Source: an uncultured Lachnoanaerobaculum sp. (GTDB lineage: Bacteria; Bacillota; Clostridia; Lachnospirales; Lachnospiraceae). Taken from it: a stretch of 26,009 nucleotides of DNA. The notes beneath the pieces were generated by a model. The model did not search any database. It worked only from the letters and a program-made list of their open reading frames with translations, and was not told the origin of the DNA. Positions 14,670-22,974 of the stretch are shown in pieces; position 1 is the first letter of the stretch, and every line of letters starts with the position of its first letter. The translations under genes and the position numbers were made by a program. Location: NCBI GenBank assembly GCA_937925515.1, contig CALALP010000077.1, positions 1 through 26,009 of the forward strand. Reading direction: 5' to 3'.

Positions 14670-16178
14670 ATGAGTGCAGAAAAGTTAAAGATATTTATAG
14701 GTGGGGAGTATAGGCAGTCTGAAACCAATGATTATGTAGAAGTGTTTAATCCTAGTACAGGAGAGGTTGACGGACTTTCTCCTTGCTCAACCAAAAAAGA
14801 AGTTGAGGAAAGTATTGAAGTAGCACATAAAGCATTTAAAAGTTGGTCAAGAGTGCCTGTTATAAAGAGAGTTCAAGTTCTTCATAAGGTAAGACAACTT
14901 CTAATTGAGCGTATGGACGAACTTACTATGATATGTGCAAGAGAACATGGTAAGGTTTGGGAAGAGGCAAAAGGAGATGTACTTAAGGCAATAGAGGGAA
15001 CTGAACTTGCAGTACAAGCTCCGTCCCTTATTATGGGAGAATCCCTAATGGACGCCTCAGTAGGCTATGATACAGTATCTTTTAGAGAGCCACTTGGAGT
15101 ATTTGCAGGTGTATGTCCTTTTAACTTTCCTGCTATGATACCTATGGGTTGGATGACTCCTTGTTGTATTGCAGCAGGTAATGCAATAGTATTAAAAGTA
15201 TCTAGTTCAACCCCTAGGTCAGCTATGGCAATAGCACAAATATATAAAGATGCAGGACTTCCGGACGGAGTACTTAATATAATATCTTGTAAAAGAACTG
15301 AAGCAGAAATATTCTTAACTCACCCTAAAGTAAAGGGAATAACTTTTGTAGGAACAACAAAGGCAGGAAAACATATTTACTCTGTTGCGGCTGCACATGG
15401 AAAGAGAGTACAAGCTCTTTGTGAGGCGAAAAACCATGCTCTTGTTATGGAAGATGCCCCAATAGAAAGAACTGCTGCCGGAATTATCAATGCAGCTTAT
15501 GGTTGTGCAGGCGAAAGATGTATGGCACTACCTGTTGTAGTAGCACATGAGAAAATTGCAGATAAATTATCAGAGGAACTTTTAAAACAAGCAAAGCTTA
15601 TAAAAGTAGGACCGGCTTACGATAAAACAAGTAAATTAGGACCTGTAGTAAATATAGCTCATAAGGAACGTATAGAAAACTATATAGCTAAGGGAGTAGA
15701 AGAGGGAGCAAAACTTTTACTTGACGGCAGAAATGTTAAGGTAGAGGGCTTTGAAAACGGCTTTTACCTTGGACCTACTATCTTTGATTATGTAACTGAA
15801 GATATGGTAATAGGTAAAGAGGAAATCTTTGGACCTGTACTTTGCATAAAGAGAGTTAAGAGCTTTGAGGAGGGACTTAAGATTATGAATAATAACCCAT
15901 TTGCTAACGGTTCTGTAATCTTTACTCAAAGTGGATATTATGCAAGAGAGTTTGCAAGAAATACTGACGGAGGAATGGTAGGAATAAATGTAGGTATACC
16001 TGTACCGGTAGGATTTTTCTCATTTACAGGGCATAAAGATTCATTCTTTGGTGATTTACATTGTCTTGGAAAAGATGCTTTTAGATTCTTTACAGAGCAA
16101 AAGACTGTAACCACAAAATGGTTTACTAAAGAAGAGGCATCACAAACAGAAGTTTCTACTTGGGACGGAACAATATAA
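14670..16178 (+). CDS. iolA: Malonate/methylmalonate-semialdehyde dehydrogenase (CoA-acylating)
   Basis: A 502-residue aldehyde dehydrogenase superfamily member that turns malonate semialdehyde into acetyl-CoA and CO2 with NAD+ and CoA, the last inositol step. Diagnostic residues: CPFNFPAMIPMWM-type segment with Asn152 (CPFNFPAMIPMGWM), GTTKAGKHIY, and catalytic Cys284 in GCAGERCMALP, the Mms/IolA signature. The glutamate general base of ordinary aldehyde dehydrogenases (usual context ELGGK) is replaced here by CEAKNHALV, as expected for the CoA-dependent MmsA/IolA branch, which releases product to CoA rather than water. The ATG at 14670 has GAGAGGAG seven bases upstream. A nearby ATG at 14665 is followed at once by a stop and is not a start. 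Confidence 0.93.
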   Translation: MSAEKLKIFIGGEYRQSETNDYVEVFNPSTGEVDGLSPCSTKKEVEESIEVAHKAFKSWSRVPVIKRVQVLHKVRQLLIERMDELTMICAREHGKVWEEAKGDVLKAIEGTELAVQAPSLIMGESLMDASVGYDTVSFREPLGVFAGVCPFNFPAMIPMGWMTPCCIAAGNAIVLKVSSSTPRSAMAIAQIYKDAGLPDGVLNIISCKRTEAEIFLTHPKVKGITFVGTTKAGKHIYSVAAAHGKRVQALCEAKNHALVMEDAPIERTAAGIINAAYGCAGERCMALPVVVAHEKIADKLSEELLKQAKLIKVGPAYDKTSKLGPVVNIAHKERIENYIAKGVEEGAKLLLDGRNVKVEGFENGFYLGPTIFDYVTEDMVIGKEEIFGPVLCIKRVKSFEEGLKIMNNNPFANGSVIFTQSGYYAREFARNTDGGMVGINVGIPVPVGFFSFTGHKDSFFGDLHCLGKDAFRFFTEQKTVTTKWFTKEEASQTEVSTWDGTI

Positions 16179-16231
16179 GATACATTCAGTACAACGAAAA
16201 GTAGTTTTGGAATTGAAAGGACAGATAATTT

Positions 16232-17248
16232 ATGATTAAAATAGGCATAATAGGACTTGGAAGAATAGGAAAAGTTCATATAAAGAGTATTTCAACTAAA
16301 ATAAATACTGCAAAAGTAATAGCTGCTGCTGACCCATTTTTAAATGATGAAATGAGAAGTTTTGCAAAAGAGTTTGGAATAGACAACTTAAGTCTTGATT
16401 ATAAAGATATATTAAATAATCCTGAAGTTGATGCAGTTATGGTATGTTCTTCTACTGATACCCATGCAAATATCAGTGCAGAGGCAATAAGAGCAGGAAA
16501 ACATGTATTTTGTGAAAAACCTGTAGATCATTCACTAGAAAAGATTAGACTTGTAGAAGATGCACTTAAAGAAAACCCTGTTAAGTTTCAAGTAGGTTTT
16601 AATAGAAGATATGATCATAACTTTGCAGCAGTAAGAGAGGCTGTTTTATTAGGTAAAGTTGGAGAAGTGCACATTACTAAAATTACTTCAAGAGATCCTA
16701 ACCCACCAAGTGCAGAGTATGCAAAAGTTTCAGGGGGCATGCTCCTTGATATGACTATTCATGATTTTGATATGGTAAGATTTTTAACAGGAGCAGAACC
16801 TGTAAAAATATATGTTGAGCCGGCAGTGCTTGTAGATAAGGCAATAGGCGAGGCAGGCGACATAGATACAGCAGTTATTACTATGCAGATGAGCGACGGC
16901 TCTATTGCTGTTATAGATAATTCAAGGAAAGCCTCTTATGGTTATGACCAAAGAGCTGAAGTATTTGGTTCTTTAGCTATGGCAGCTACAAAAAATGACA
17001 CTGCCTCAACTTGTGTTATAAGCTCAGAGAGTGGTATAATGGGCGAAAAACCTCTTTATTTCTTCCTTGAAAGATATATGGATTCATTTGCTTTAGAGGT
17101 AAAGGAATTTGTAGAGGCTATTGAAAATGATAAACCTATTAAAACCGGAATAGAGGACGGACTAAGAGCAGTAGCAATAGCCCTTGCAGGAAACATTTCC
17201 ATAAAAGAAAAAAGAACTGTAGAAATAAGTGAGGTATTAAAAAAATAA
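16232..17248 (+). CDS. iolG: Inositol 2-dehydrogenase
   Basis: A 338-residue Gfo/Idh/MocA oxidoreductase giving 2-keto-myo-inositol and NADH, the entry step. It matches canonical IolG: GIIGLGRIGKVHI (NAD site), FCEKPVDHS (catalytic Lys), GFNRRYDHNF, ITSRDPNPPSAEY, SGGMLLDMTIHDFDMVRFL (catalytic Asp/His), GEAGDIDTAVI, NSRKASYGYDQRAEVFGS, and FLERYMDSFA. It is the second dehydrogenase of the operon and about as long as the first, but the motifs around the substrate pocket differ between them. The ribosome site GAAAGGA is about a dozen bases from the ATG, longer than the neighbours, which may mean lower translation. The gap from iolA is 53 bases. Confidence 0.88.
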   Translation: MIKIGIIGLGRIGKVHIKSISTKINTAKVIAAADPFLNDEMRSFAKEFGIDNLSLDYKDILNNPEVDAVMVCSSTDTHANISAEAIRAGKHVFCEKPVDHSLEKIRLVEDALKENPVKFQVGFNRRYDHNFAAVREAVLLGKVGEVHITKITSRDPNPPSAEYAKVSGGMLLDMTIHDFDMVRFLTGAEPVKIYVEPAVLVDKAIGEAGDIDTAVITMQMSDGSIAVIDNSRKASYGYDQRAEVFGSLAMAATKNDTASTCVISSESGIMGEKPLYFFLERYMDSFALEVKEFVEAIENDKPIKTGIEDGLRAVAIALAGNISIKEKRTVEISEVLKK

Positions 17249-17261
17249 ACCCTTAGAGGGG

Positions 17262-17277
17262 CTGTTAAGTTTAACAG
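17262..17277. promoter_or_regulatory. 16-bp palindrome before the regulator gene
   Basis: CTGTTAA (17262-17268), GT, TTAACAG (17271-17277) is a perfect inverted repeat 16 bases before the regulator ATG. It could be an operator for autoregulation or a short mRNA hairpin between cistrons. It is unlike the palindrome at 5891, so the same protein need not bind both. Confidence 0.4.
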
Positions 17278-17293
17278 TAGAAAGGTCATTAAA

Positions 17294-18052
17294 ATGAGGG
17301 ATATGAGAAATATTAGACTTGATGAAATGGAAAGTATGGTTATAAAAAGAGGGGTTATGACCTTAAAACAACTTAGTGATATATTTGACATATCCTTAAA
17401 TACAGTACGCTCAGATATTGATAGTATAGTACAAAGAGGTAGAATAAAAAAGGTTTATGGTGGAGTTCGTTCAGTAGTATCTGAAAGTGGACTTTTAGAC
17501 TATAGAATACGAGAAGATAAGAGTATTCATCTAAAGCAGGAAATATGTAAAAAAGCGGCTGCACTTATAGATGACGGAGATATTATCTTTATAGATTCAG
17601 GAACTACTACAATACATATGATTGACTATTTAAAAGATAAGAAAAATATTAAAGTAGTTACAAATAGTATTGTAGTAGTAAGTAAACTTCTTGGAAACAA
17701 TAATCTGAGCGTAATATGTATAGGTGGAGTGGTAAGAAATAAGACAATGTCAGTTGCCAGCAGTGAGAGTTTACTTGTATTAAAACAGTATAATATCCAA
17801 AAGGCATTTATGGCTGCAACAGCAGTAAATGTTAAAAACGGTGCAATGAATTCTTCTTTTGATGAAAGGGCAGTAAAAGCTTTGGCAGTGGAAAGAGCTG
17901 AGAAAGTGTATCTTCTTGTAGACAGTAGTAAATTTGATAAAAGTGCATTACTTACTTATTGTGAATTAGAGGATATAAATGCCTTGATAACTGATGAGGG
18001 GAACAAGGAGTATATAGAGATATTAGAAAAGCATGGAGTTAAAGTTTTGTAA
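17294..18052 (+). CDS. DeoR-family transcriptional regulator, likely operon repressor
   Basis: A 252-residue DeoR-type protein. Residues about 8-60 are the winged helix-turn-helix (MTLKQLSDIFDISLNTVRSDIDSIVQRGRIKKVYGG), with the family recognition helix in SLNTVRSDID. The rest is the sugar-phosphate sensor domain with GDIIFIDSGTTT (about 96-107), VVTNSI, and the late KAFMAATAVN and DSSKFDKSAL blocks. IolR of Bacillus subtilis, a DeoR-type repressor of the iol operon, responds to 5-dehydro-2-deoxygluconate 6-phosphate, made by IolC; by analogy this protein would sense the same compound. That is inference. The ATG at 17294 has AAAGG eight bases upstream; the ATG at 17303 has poorer spacing. Confidence 0.86.
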   Translation: MRDMRNIRLDEMESMVIKRGVMTLKQLSDIFDISLNTVRSDIDSIVQRGRIKKVYGGVRSVVSESGLLDYRIREDKSIHLKQEICKKAAALIDDGDIIFIDSGTTTIHMIDYLKDKKNIKVVTNSIVVVSKLLGNNNLSVICIGGVVRNKTMSVASSESLLVLKQYNIQKAFMAATAVNVKNGAMNSSFDERAVKALAVERAEKVYLLVDSSKFDKSALLTYCELEDINALITDEGNKEYIEILEKHGVKVL

Positions 18053-18087
18053 TAGTAGACTTTTAGGGATAGAGAGGACATTAGGCA

Positions 18088-18972
18088 ATGTATGACACTT
18101 TTATATTAGGACAGATTTCAGAAGATATTAACATTGATTATGACGGATATACTATTAATGAAATAGGTGGTGCAGTTATATATTCAGGTTTTGCAGCCTC
18201 TGCTCTAGGGCATGAAATAGCAGTGCTAAATAAAGGCACAAGAACCTTGGAGGAAACTAAAGAAGTTTTTGCAAAAGCTAAAAATCTAAAAGTATATAAT
18301 ATACAATCTAAAAGCAAAACTTCAATTAAAAATCAATATCTAAGTAAGGATAAGGAAAAACGTCTAAGTACAGCTATAAGCCGTATAGAACCTTATGAAA
18401 TATCTGACATTCCAAACATTTCTTCACATATTTATCATTTGGCAGGTCTTATGCGAGGAGATTTGCCGGATGAATTAATCCCTTTTTCAGCAAGTAGAGC
18501 AAAAGTAGCACTTGATGTTCAAGGTGTACTTAGGTATGCAAATGATAAGGGAGAGATGAAATACCTAGATTGGGAAGATAAGGAAAAATATATTCCATTT
18601 ATCCATTTTCTAAAAACAGATGCAATGGAGGCAAAGGTACTAACAGGATATGATGATAGAGTTGAGGCGGCAAAACAACTTGCAAAATGGGGAGCTAAGG
18701 AAGTTATGATTACTCACAATACTGAAGTATTGGTATATAGAGAAGATAAAATTTACACTAGACCTCTAAAACCTAGAAACTTAAGTGGTAGAAGTGGAAG
18801 AGGCGATACTTGTTTTAGTACCTATATTAATGAAAGACTCAATAAAGATGTAGATGAGGCTTTGCTTATGGCAGCAGCAACAGTAAGCCTTAAAATGGAA
18901 ACTCCGGGACCTTTTAATGGAAATAGAGAGGAGATTAAAAGGTATATAGAGGAATACTACTTAAAAGGCTAG
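18088..18972 (+). CDS. PfkB-family carbohydrate kinase, second kinase of the operon
   Basis: A 294-residue PfkB-fold kinase, shorter than IolC (336) and unlike it over most of its length. It keeps a glycine-rich substrate region GGAVIYSGFAASALGHE (about 27-43) and the anion-hole/catalytic motif SGRSGRGDTCFS with Asp240. No typical PfkB signature 1 is intact. Short members of this family phosphorylate diverse sugars and nucleosides, and one archaeal branch phosphorylates myo-inositol, so inositol, an inosose or an acid arriving through the neighbouring TctABC carrier are all possible substrates. Substrate is unknown from sequence. It is placed between the regulator and the hydrolase gene, 13 bases before the latter. 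Ribosome site GAGAGGA. Confidence 0.78.
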   Translation: MYDTFILGQISEDINIDYDGYTINEIGGAVIYSGFAASALGHEIAVLNKGTRTLEETKEVFAKAKNLKVYNIQSKSKTSIKNQYLSKDKEKRLSTAISRIEPYEISDIPNISSHIYHLAGLMRGDLPDELIPFSASRAKVALDVQGVLRYANDKGEMKYLDWEDKEKYIPFIHFLKTDAMEAKVLTGYDDRVEAAKQLAKWGAKEVMITHNTEVLVYREDKIYTRPLKPRNLSGRSGRGDTCFSTYINERLNKDVDEALLMAAATVSLKMETPGPFNGNREEIKRYIEEYYLKG

Positions 18973-18985
18973 AAAGAGAGTATAT

Positions 18986-19963
18986 ATGAAGTTTACTTGT
19001 ATAAATGTAGGATATGGAGATTCATTATTATTTGAGGGTAAAACAGTAAGTTTAATTGATACCGGCAGTGGGCAAAAAAAAGAGTATGATTCTGTTGGTA
19101 GAATTACTTCATTAGATTACCTAAAAGGTAAAGGAATTAAAAATATTGATAATCTTATCATTACCCATATACATGAAGACCATGTAGGAAAGCTTGATGA
19201 AATAATTAAAAGTTTTAATATCTTAAAAATATTTGTACCAAAGGGATTTACAGATATTAGAGGTATTAAAGACAAATCAAAAGACATTCCATACAAAAAA
19301 CATAGTACACCACTGTTTTACTCTGCACTTTTAAACTATTCAAATGCTATGCAGTTATGTGATGATATGAATATACCGATTACTGAAATAGATATGGGAG
19401 ATAGTTTTAGTATAGGCGAAATGAAATTAAAAGCACTTTTTACTAATAAGGATAGCAGAGAATTATTCTTAAAATATAGTAAGACTCTTAATAGTATAGA
19501 TAATCTTGAACTTTATAATGAAATTTTAGAAGAAATGGACGCATGTTCAAATGAAACAAGTCTTTTACTAAAAATTGATTATGGACAAGATTTTCATGGT
19601 TTGTTTTGTGCAGATAATGTACCGACAAACTGGATTATTAATGAAAAATTTATCTCTGAAATACAAGATGTCAATTTTCTTAAAATACCTCATCATGCAC
19701 AAGCAGATGCTGTTGATAAAAGTATTATGAGGTACATGCCTTTAAAGATGTGTCTAACTACTGCATCTTCCGACTTTAGATATAATAGTTCCAACAAATT
19801 TGTATATGAAACTTTATTATCCCTAGCAAAAGAAGATAACAGAAAACTAATTTGTCTTTTTTCAGATCCGTCAACTGAGTGTAAGTTTTGGAATGAAAAG
19901 GTTGGTTATAGAGCCTTAGAATTTGCTTTAGAAAATATGTCAGCATATAAAATTATTTTTTAA
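18986..19963 (+). CDS. Metallo-beta-lactamase-fold hydrolase, ComEC-like
   Basis: A 325-residue cytoplasmic protein without signal peptide. It opens with INVGYGDSLLFEGKTVSLIDTG and carries the metal motif THIHEDHVG (His61, His63, Asp65, His66), then LLLKIDYGQDFHGLFCADN and KIPHHAQADAV. These blocks, including PHH in the later ligand region, resemble the hydrolase domain of ComEC/Rec2 and related nuclease-like proteins rather than glyoxalase II. No membrane domain is present, so it is not a DNA-uptake protein. In a catabolic operon it might hydrolyse a lactone or phosphoester formed from inositol or from the carboxylate taken up by the next genes; this is a guess. Ribosome site AAAGAGAG; 13 bases after the kinase gene. 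Confidence 0.75.
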   Translation: MKFTCINVGYGDSLLFEGKTVSLIDTGSGQKKEYDSVGRITSLDYLKGKGIKNIDNLIITHIHEDHVGKLDEIIKSFNILKIFVPKGFTDIRGIKDKSKDIPYKKHSTPLFYSALLNYSNAMQLCDDMNIPITEIDMGDSFSIGEMKLKALFTNKDSRELFLKYSKTLNSIDNLELYNEILEEMDACSNETSLLLKIDYGQDFHGLFCADNVPTNWIINEKFISEIQDVNFLKIPHHAQADAVDKSIMRYMPLKMCLTTASSDFRYNSSNKFVYETLLSLAKEDNRKLICLFSDPSTECKFWNEKVGYRALEFALENMSAYKIIF

Positions 19964-19978
19964 GTAAGGAGAATTTCT

Positions 19979-20962
19979 ATGAAAAAAACATTGAAAATAT
20001 TATTAACAACTTTATTAGTAAGTGTTGTAGCTTTATCAGTGGTTTCTTGTAAAAAGAAAGAAACAGCAGCAGATTTTCCTAAAAAACAAGTTACAATTAT
20101 TATGCCTTGGTCAGTTGGAGGTGGTCCTGATACCATAGCTAGAAAAGTTGCATCTTATGGAGAAAAGTATCTTGGAGTACCTGTAATAGTAGAAAACCAT
20201 ACAGGAGGTTCAGGAACTGTTGCTATGGGAGAGTTTTTATCTAAACCTGCTGACGGATATACTGTAATGGTTGCAAATGGTCCACTATTTTCATTGACAC
20301 CAAGTTTTGTTTCAGGCACAAATTATAAATTAGAGGATATATCTCCTATAATAGGTATGAGGCAGGTTGAGTTTGTAATATTAAGTAAACCTGGTAACAG
20401 CAATATTTCCACATTGGAAGATATGAAAAAGTATACTGAAAGTGGCAATGTAATTAAGTATGCTACTACAGGAGGTCCCGGAAATGATAGTTATACAATG
20501 ATAAGCGTGTTATTCAAAAAACTTGGAATAGCAGCAGAACCTGTACCTTTTAATGGTGGACAAGAGGCTATCAATGCTTTAGCAGGAGGACATGTTGATA
20601 TTGCAGTAGGTTCTCCTCCTGTATATCGTGAATATGTTAAAAATGGTGAATTTGCTTGTCTTGGAACTTTTATTCCTGAGGGGATAGAAGTTGAAGGAAT
20701 AGGAAATATTCCGTCATTTAAATCTCAAGGAATAGATGCAGAGTTTGTGGGAATGGATTATTTTGCAGTTCGTTCCGGAGTTGATGAGGAAATTCAGAAA
20801 AAACTTAGAGAATACATAGAAAAAGTATATGCTGACCCTGAGTTTAAGCAATTTATGACTGAAATGGGAATGTCAGCTTGGGAGGCAGACGGAAAAACTA
20901 TAAAAGAGGATATTAATAAACAAACAGAGGATATGAAAGGCTATATAGAACTCTTAAAATAA
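19979..20962 (+). CDS. tctC: Tripartite tricarboxylate transporter substrate-binding lipoprotein (TctC/Bug family)
   Basis: A 327-residue binding protein with a lipoprotein signal ending VVSC (C24). The mature chain has the Bug-family marks: FPKKQVTIIMPWSVGGGPDTIARKVA, VENHTGGSGTVAMGEFLSKPADGYTVMVAN, YATTGGPGNDSYTM, and VPFNGGQEAINALAGGHVDIAVG. Bug proteins bind carboxylic acids such as citrate, tartrate or nicotinate through two ordered waters and backbone contacts in the two beta-turn loops, so an acidic ligand is expected. It would feed TctB and TctA, encoded directly downstream. AAGGAG precedes the ATG at a normal distance, 15 bases after the hydrolase gene. Confidence 0.9.
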   Translation: MKKTLKILLTTLLVSVVALSVVSCKKKETAADFPKKQVTIIMPWSVGGGPDTIARKVASYGEKYLGVPVIVENHTGGSGTVAMGEFLSKPADGYTVMVANGPLFSLTPSFVSGTNYKLEDISPIIGMRQVEFVILSKPGNSNISTLEDMKKYTESGNVIKYATTGGPGNDSYTMISVLFKKLGIAAEPVPFNGGQEAINALAGGHVDIAVGSPPVYREYVKNGEFACLGTFIPEGIEVEGIGNIPSFKSQGIDAEFVGMDYFAVRSGVDEEIQKKLREYIEKVYADPEFKQFMTEMGMSAWEADGKTIKEDINKQTEDMKGYIELLK

Positions 20963-20979
20963 AGGTTAGGGAATGAAGT

Positions 20980-21453
20980 ATGAAGATAAAATATAATTAT
21001 GAGATATTAGCAGGAGCAATATTTACCATAGTTGCAGCAATCCTTTTCCTACTTATACCAACACAAATTCAAACTATTGAAAAAAGTGCTATAAATGCTA
21101 AAACTATTCCAAGTATAGCTTTAGGAGGGCTATTTATTTGTTCGGTTTTATTATTTATACAAGGGATTTTTAAAGAAAAGAAAGAAGTAGTTATAAATAA
21201 GGATTTGTTTAAGACGGAGTCTGCAAAAAAGGAAATAAGAACATGTATTTTTGCTTTGATATTAATACTGTATGGTATATTTTTCAATATACTTGGTTAT
21301 ATTATAGATACTATATTATTGGTCAGTGTTATACTTATTTATTATCATTGTAAAAAGTGGCTCTACTATGCAATAGCAATAGTTACAGTATTTATTGTCT
21401 ATTTGGTATTCACTAATGTTCTTAATGTGAATTTACCTACTTTATTCTTATAG
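20980..21453 (+). CDS. tctB: Tripartite tricarboxylate transporter small membrane subunit
   Basis: A 157-residue protein with four hydrophobic segments (about 8-28, 44-63, 87-112 and 128-152) and a short charged loop (KEKKEVVINKDLFKTESAKKE) between the second and third. Low sequence conservation is normal for TctB, so the call rests on topology, size and the fixed tctC-tctB-tctA order. It should sit in the cytoplasmic membrane next to TctA. The gene lies 17 bases after tctC and 12 before tctA. The ribosome site is less regular (GGTTAGGG). Confidence 0.85.
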   Translation: MKIKYNYEILAGAIFTIVAAILFLLIPTQIQTIEKSAINAKTIPSIALGGLFICSVLLFIQGIFKEKKEVVINKDLFKTESAKKEIRTCIFALILILYGIFFNILGYIIDTILLVSVILIYYHCKKWLYYAIAIVTVFIVYLVFTNVLNVNLPTLFL

Positions 21454-21465
21454 AAAGGAGAGGCA

Positions 21466-22947
21466 ATGAATATTCTTATAGAAGGTTTTAAGTTATTATT
21501 TCAATGGCAGGTAATTTTAGTTATACCAATAGGTCTACTTCTTGGAATTATAGTAGGAGCAATACCGGGGCTTACTTCTGATTTAGGAATTATACTTTGT
21601 ATTCCTCTTACCTATGGAATGGATCCTACAACTGCTATTATAATGTTACTTGCAATATATTGTGGTGGAACTTATGGAGGTTCTATAACTGCTATATTAA
21701 TTAATACACCGGGAACTTCTGCAAATGCTGCAACACTTTTTGACGGTTATCCTATGGCAGAAAATGGTCATGCTTATAAGGCATTAAAAATGGCTCTTTT
21801 TGCATCTACAGTAGGAGGACTTATATCTGCTTTTGTACTTTTATTTGCAGCACCTCAAATTGCTAAGATTACACTTTTATTTGGACCGGCAGAATATTTT
21901 GCATTATCAGTATTTGGACTATCTGTAATAGCAGGAGTATCAAATAATAGTATGCTTAAGGGATTTATGGGGGCTTGTATAGGAGTATTTGTATCTACAA
22001 TAGGTATGGATAGTATAAGTGGAGTTGCAAGATTTAACTTTGGAAGTACAAGACTTTTAGCAGGTATTGATTTGATAATTGCACTTATAGGATTATTTGC
22101 AATTTCTGAGATTATGATGAAATCTCAATATGATCCAAGAAAAGACCATAAAGTAGCAGGGCATTTTAATAAAGATACAATTACAAAAGATGAATATAAA
22201 AGATGTAGAAAGCCTATAACAATAGGTTCAATAATTGGTTGTATTATAGGAGCTACTCCGGGAACAGGAGGAGGCTTGGCAGCATTTATTGCTTATAATC
22301 AAGTTAAGCAGATGTCAAAGCATCCTGAAACTTTTGGTAAGGGCGAGATAGAGGGAGTGGCAGCCTCAGAATCAGCTAATAATGGAGCTTGCGGTGCTAC
22401 TATGATTCCTATGCTTACACTTGGAGTACCGGGCGACGGTGCAACAGCAATACTTATGGGAGCATTTATGGTACATGGCATGATACCTGGGCCTACACTT
22501 TTTAAAGAAAGTGGAAATATACTCTATGCTATTATGTTTGGACTTATTATAGTTAATATTTGTATGTATATCATAGGAACAGGTCTTATACCATTCTATG
22601 CAAATATTACCAAACTTCCTTATGAATTACTTGCATGTATAGTTTTGACAATGTGTACTTCCGGAGCATTTTCTACTAATAATCGTCCTTATGATGTAAT
22701 GGTAATAATATTATTTGGAATTTTGGCATACTTTTTAAGGCGTATGGACTTCCAATTAGTCCCTATATTATTGGGGATAGTATTAGGACCTCTTGCAGAA
22801 GTGAATTTTAGAAGAGCTTTAGTACTTTCAGACGGTTCTGCAAGCATCTTTTTTACAAGACCTATTTCCCTATTTTTTATAGTTGTGGCAGTTTTATCAA
22901 TAGCAGTGTTTACAGTAAGGGGATTTAAAGCTAATAAAACTGTTTAA
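21466..22947 (+). CDS. tctA: Tripartite tricarboxylate transporter large membrane subunit
   Basis: A 493-residue integral membrane protein with about eleven to twelve helices, the translocating subunit of the TTT carrier, which uses an ion gradient to import carboxylates. Family blocks are clear: GAIPGLTSDLGI, YGGSITAILINTPGTSANAATLFDGYPMAENG, the repeat of the first block as IGATPGTGGGLAAFIAYNQVKQ, and ASESANNGACGATMIPMLTLGVPGDGATAILMGAFMVHG. Length is typical (about 500). Substrate cannot be read from TctA; position next to iolB suggests an acid related to inositol breakdown. Ribosome site AAAGGAG. Confidence 0.93.
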   Translation: MNILIEGFKLLFQWQVILVIPIGLLLGIIVGAIPGLTSDLGIILCIPLTYGMDPTTAIIMLLAIYCGGTYGGSITAILINTPGTSANAATLFDGYPMAENGHAYKALKMALFASTVGGLISAFVLLFAAPQIAKITLLFGPAEYFALSVFGLSVIAGVSNNSMLKGFMGACIGVFVSTIGMDSISGVARFNFGSTRLLAGIDLIIALIGLFAISEIMMKSQYDPRKDHKVAGHFNKDTITKDEYKRCRKPITIGSIIGCIIGATPGTGGGLAAFIAYNQVKQMSKHPETFGKGEIEGVAASESANNGACGATMIPMLTLGVPGDGATAILMGAFMVHGMIPGPTLFKESGNILYAIMFGLIIVNICMYIIGTGLIPFYANITKLPYELLACIVLTMCTSGAFSTNNRPYDVMVIILFGILAYFLRRMDFQLVPILLGIVLGPLAEVNFRRALVLSDGSASIFFTRPISLFFIVVAVLSIAVFTVRGFKANKTV

Positions 22948-22974
22948 TTTTTCAAATTTATATGGAGGTGTTAG

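Noticed and set aside
15938..16279. Minus-strand 113-codon frame at the iolA-iolG junction
   Set aside because: It overlaps two well-identified genes on the other strand and has no family features.
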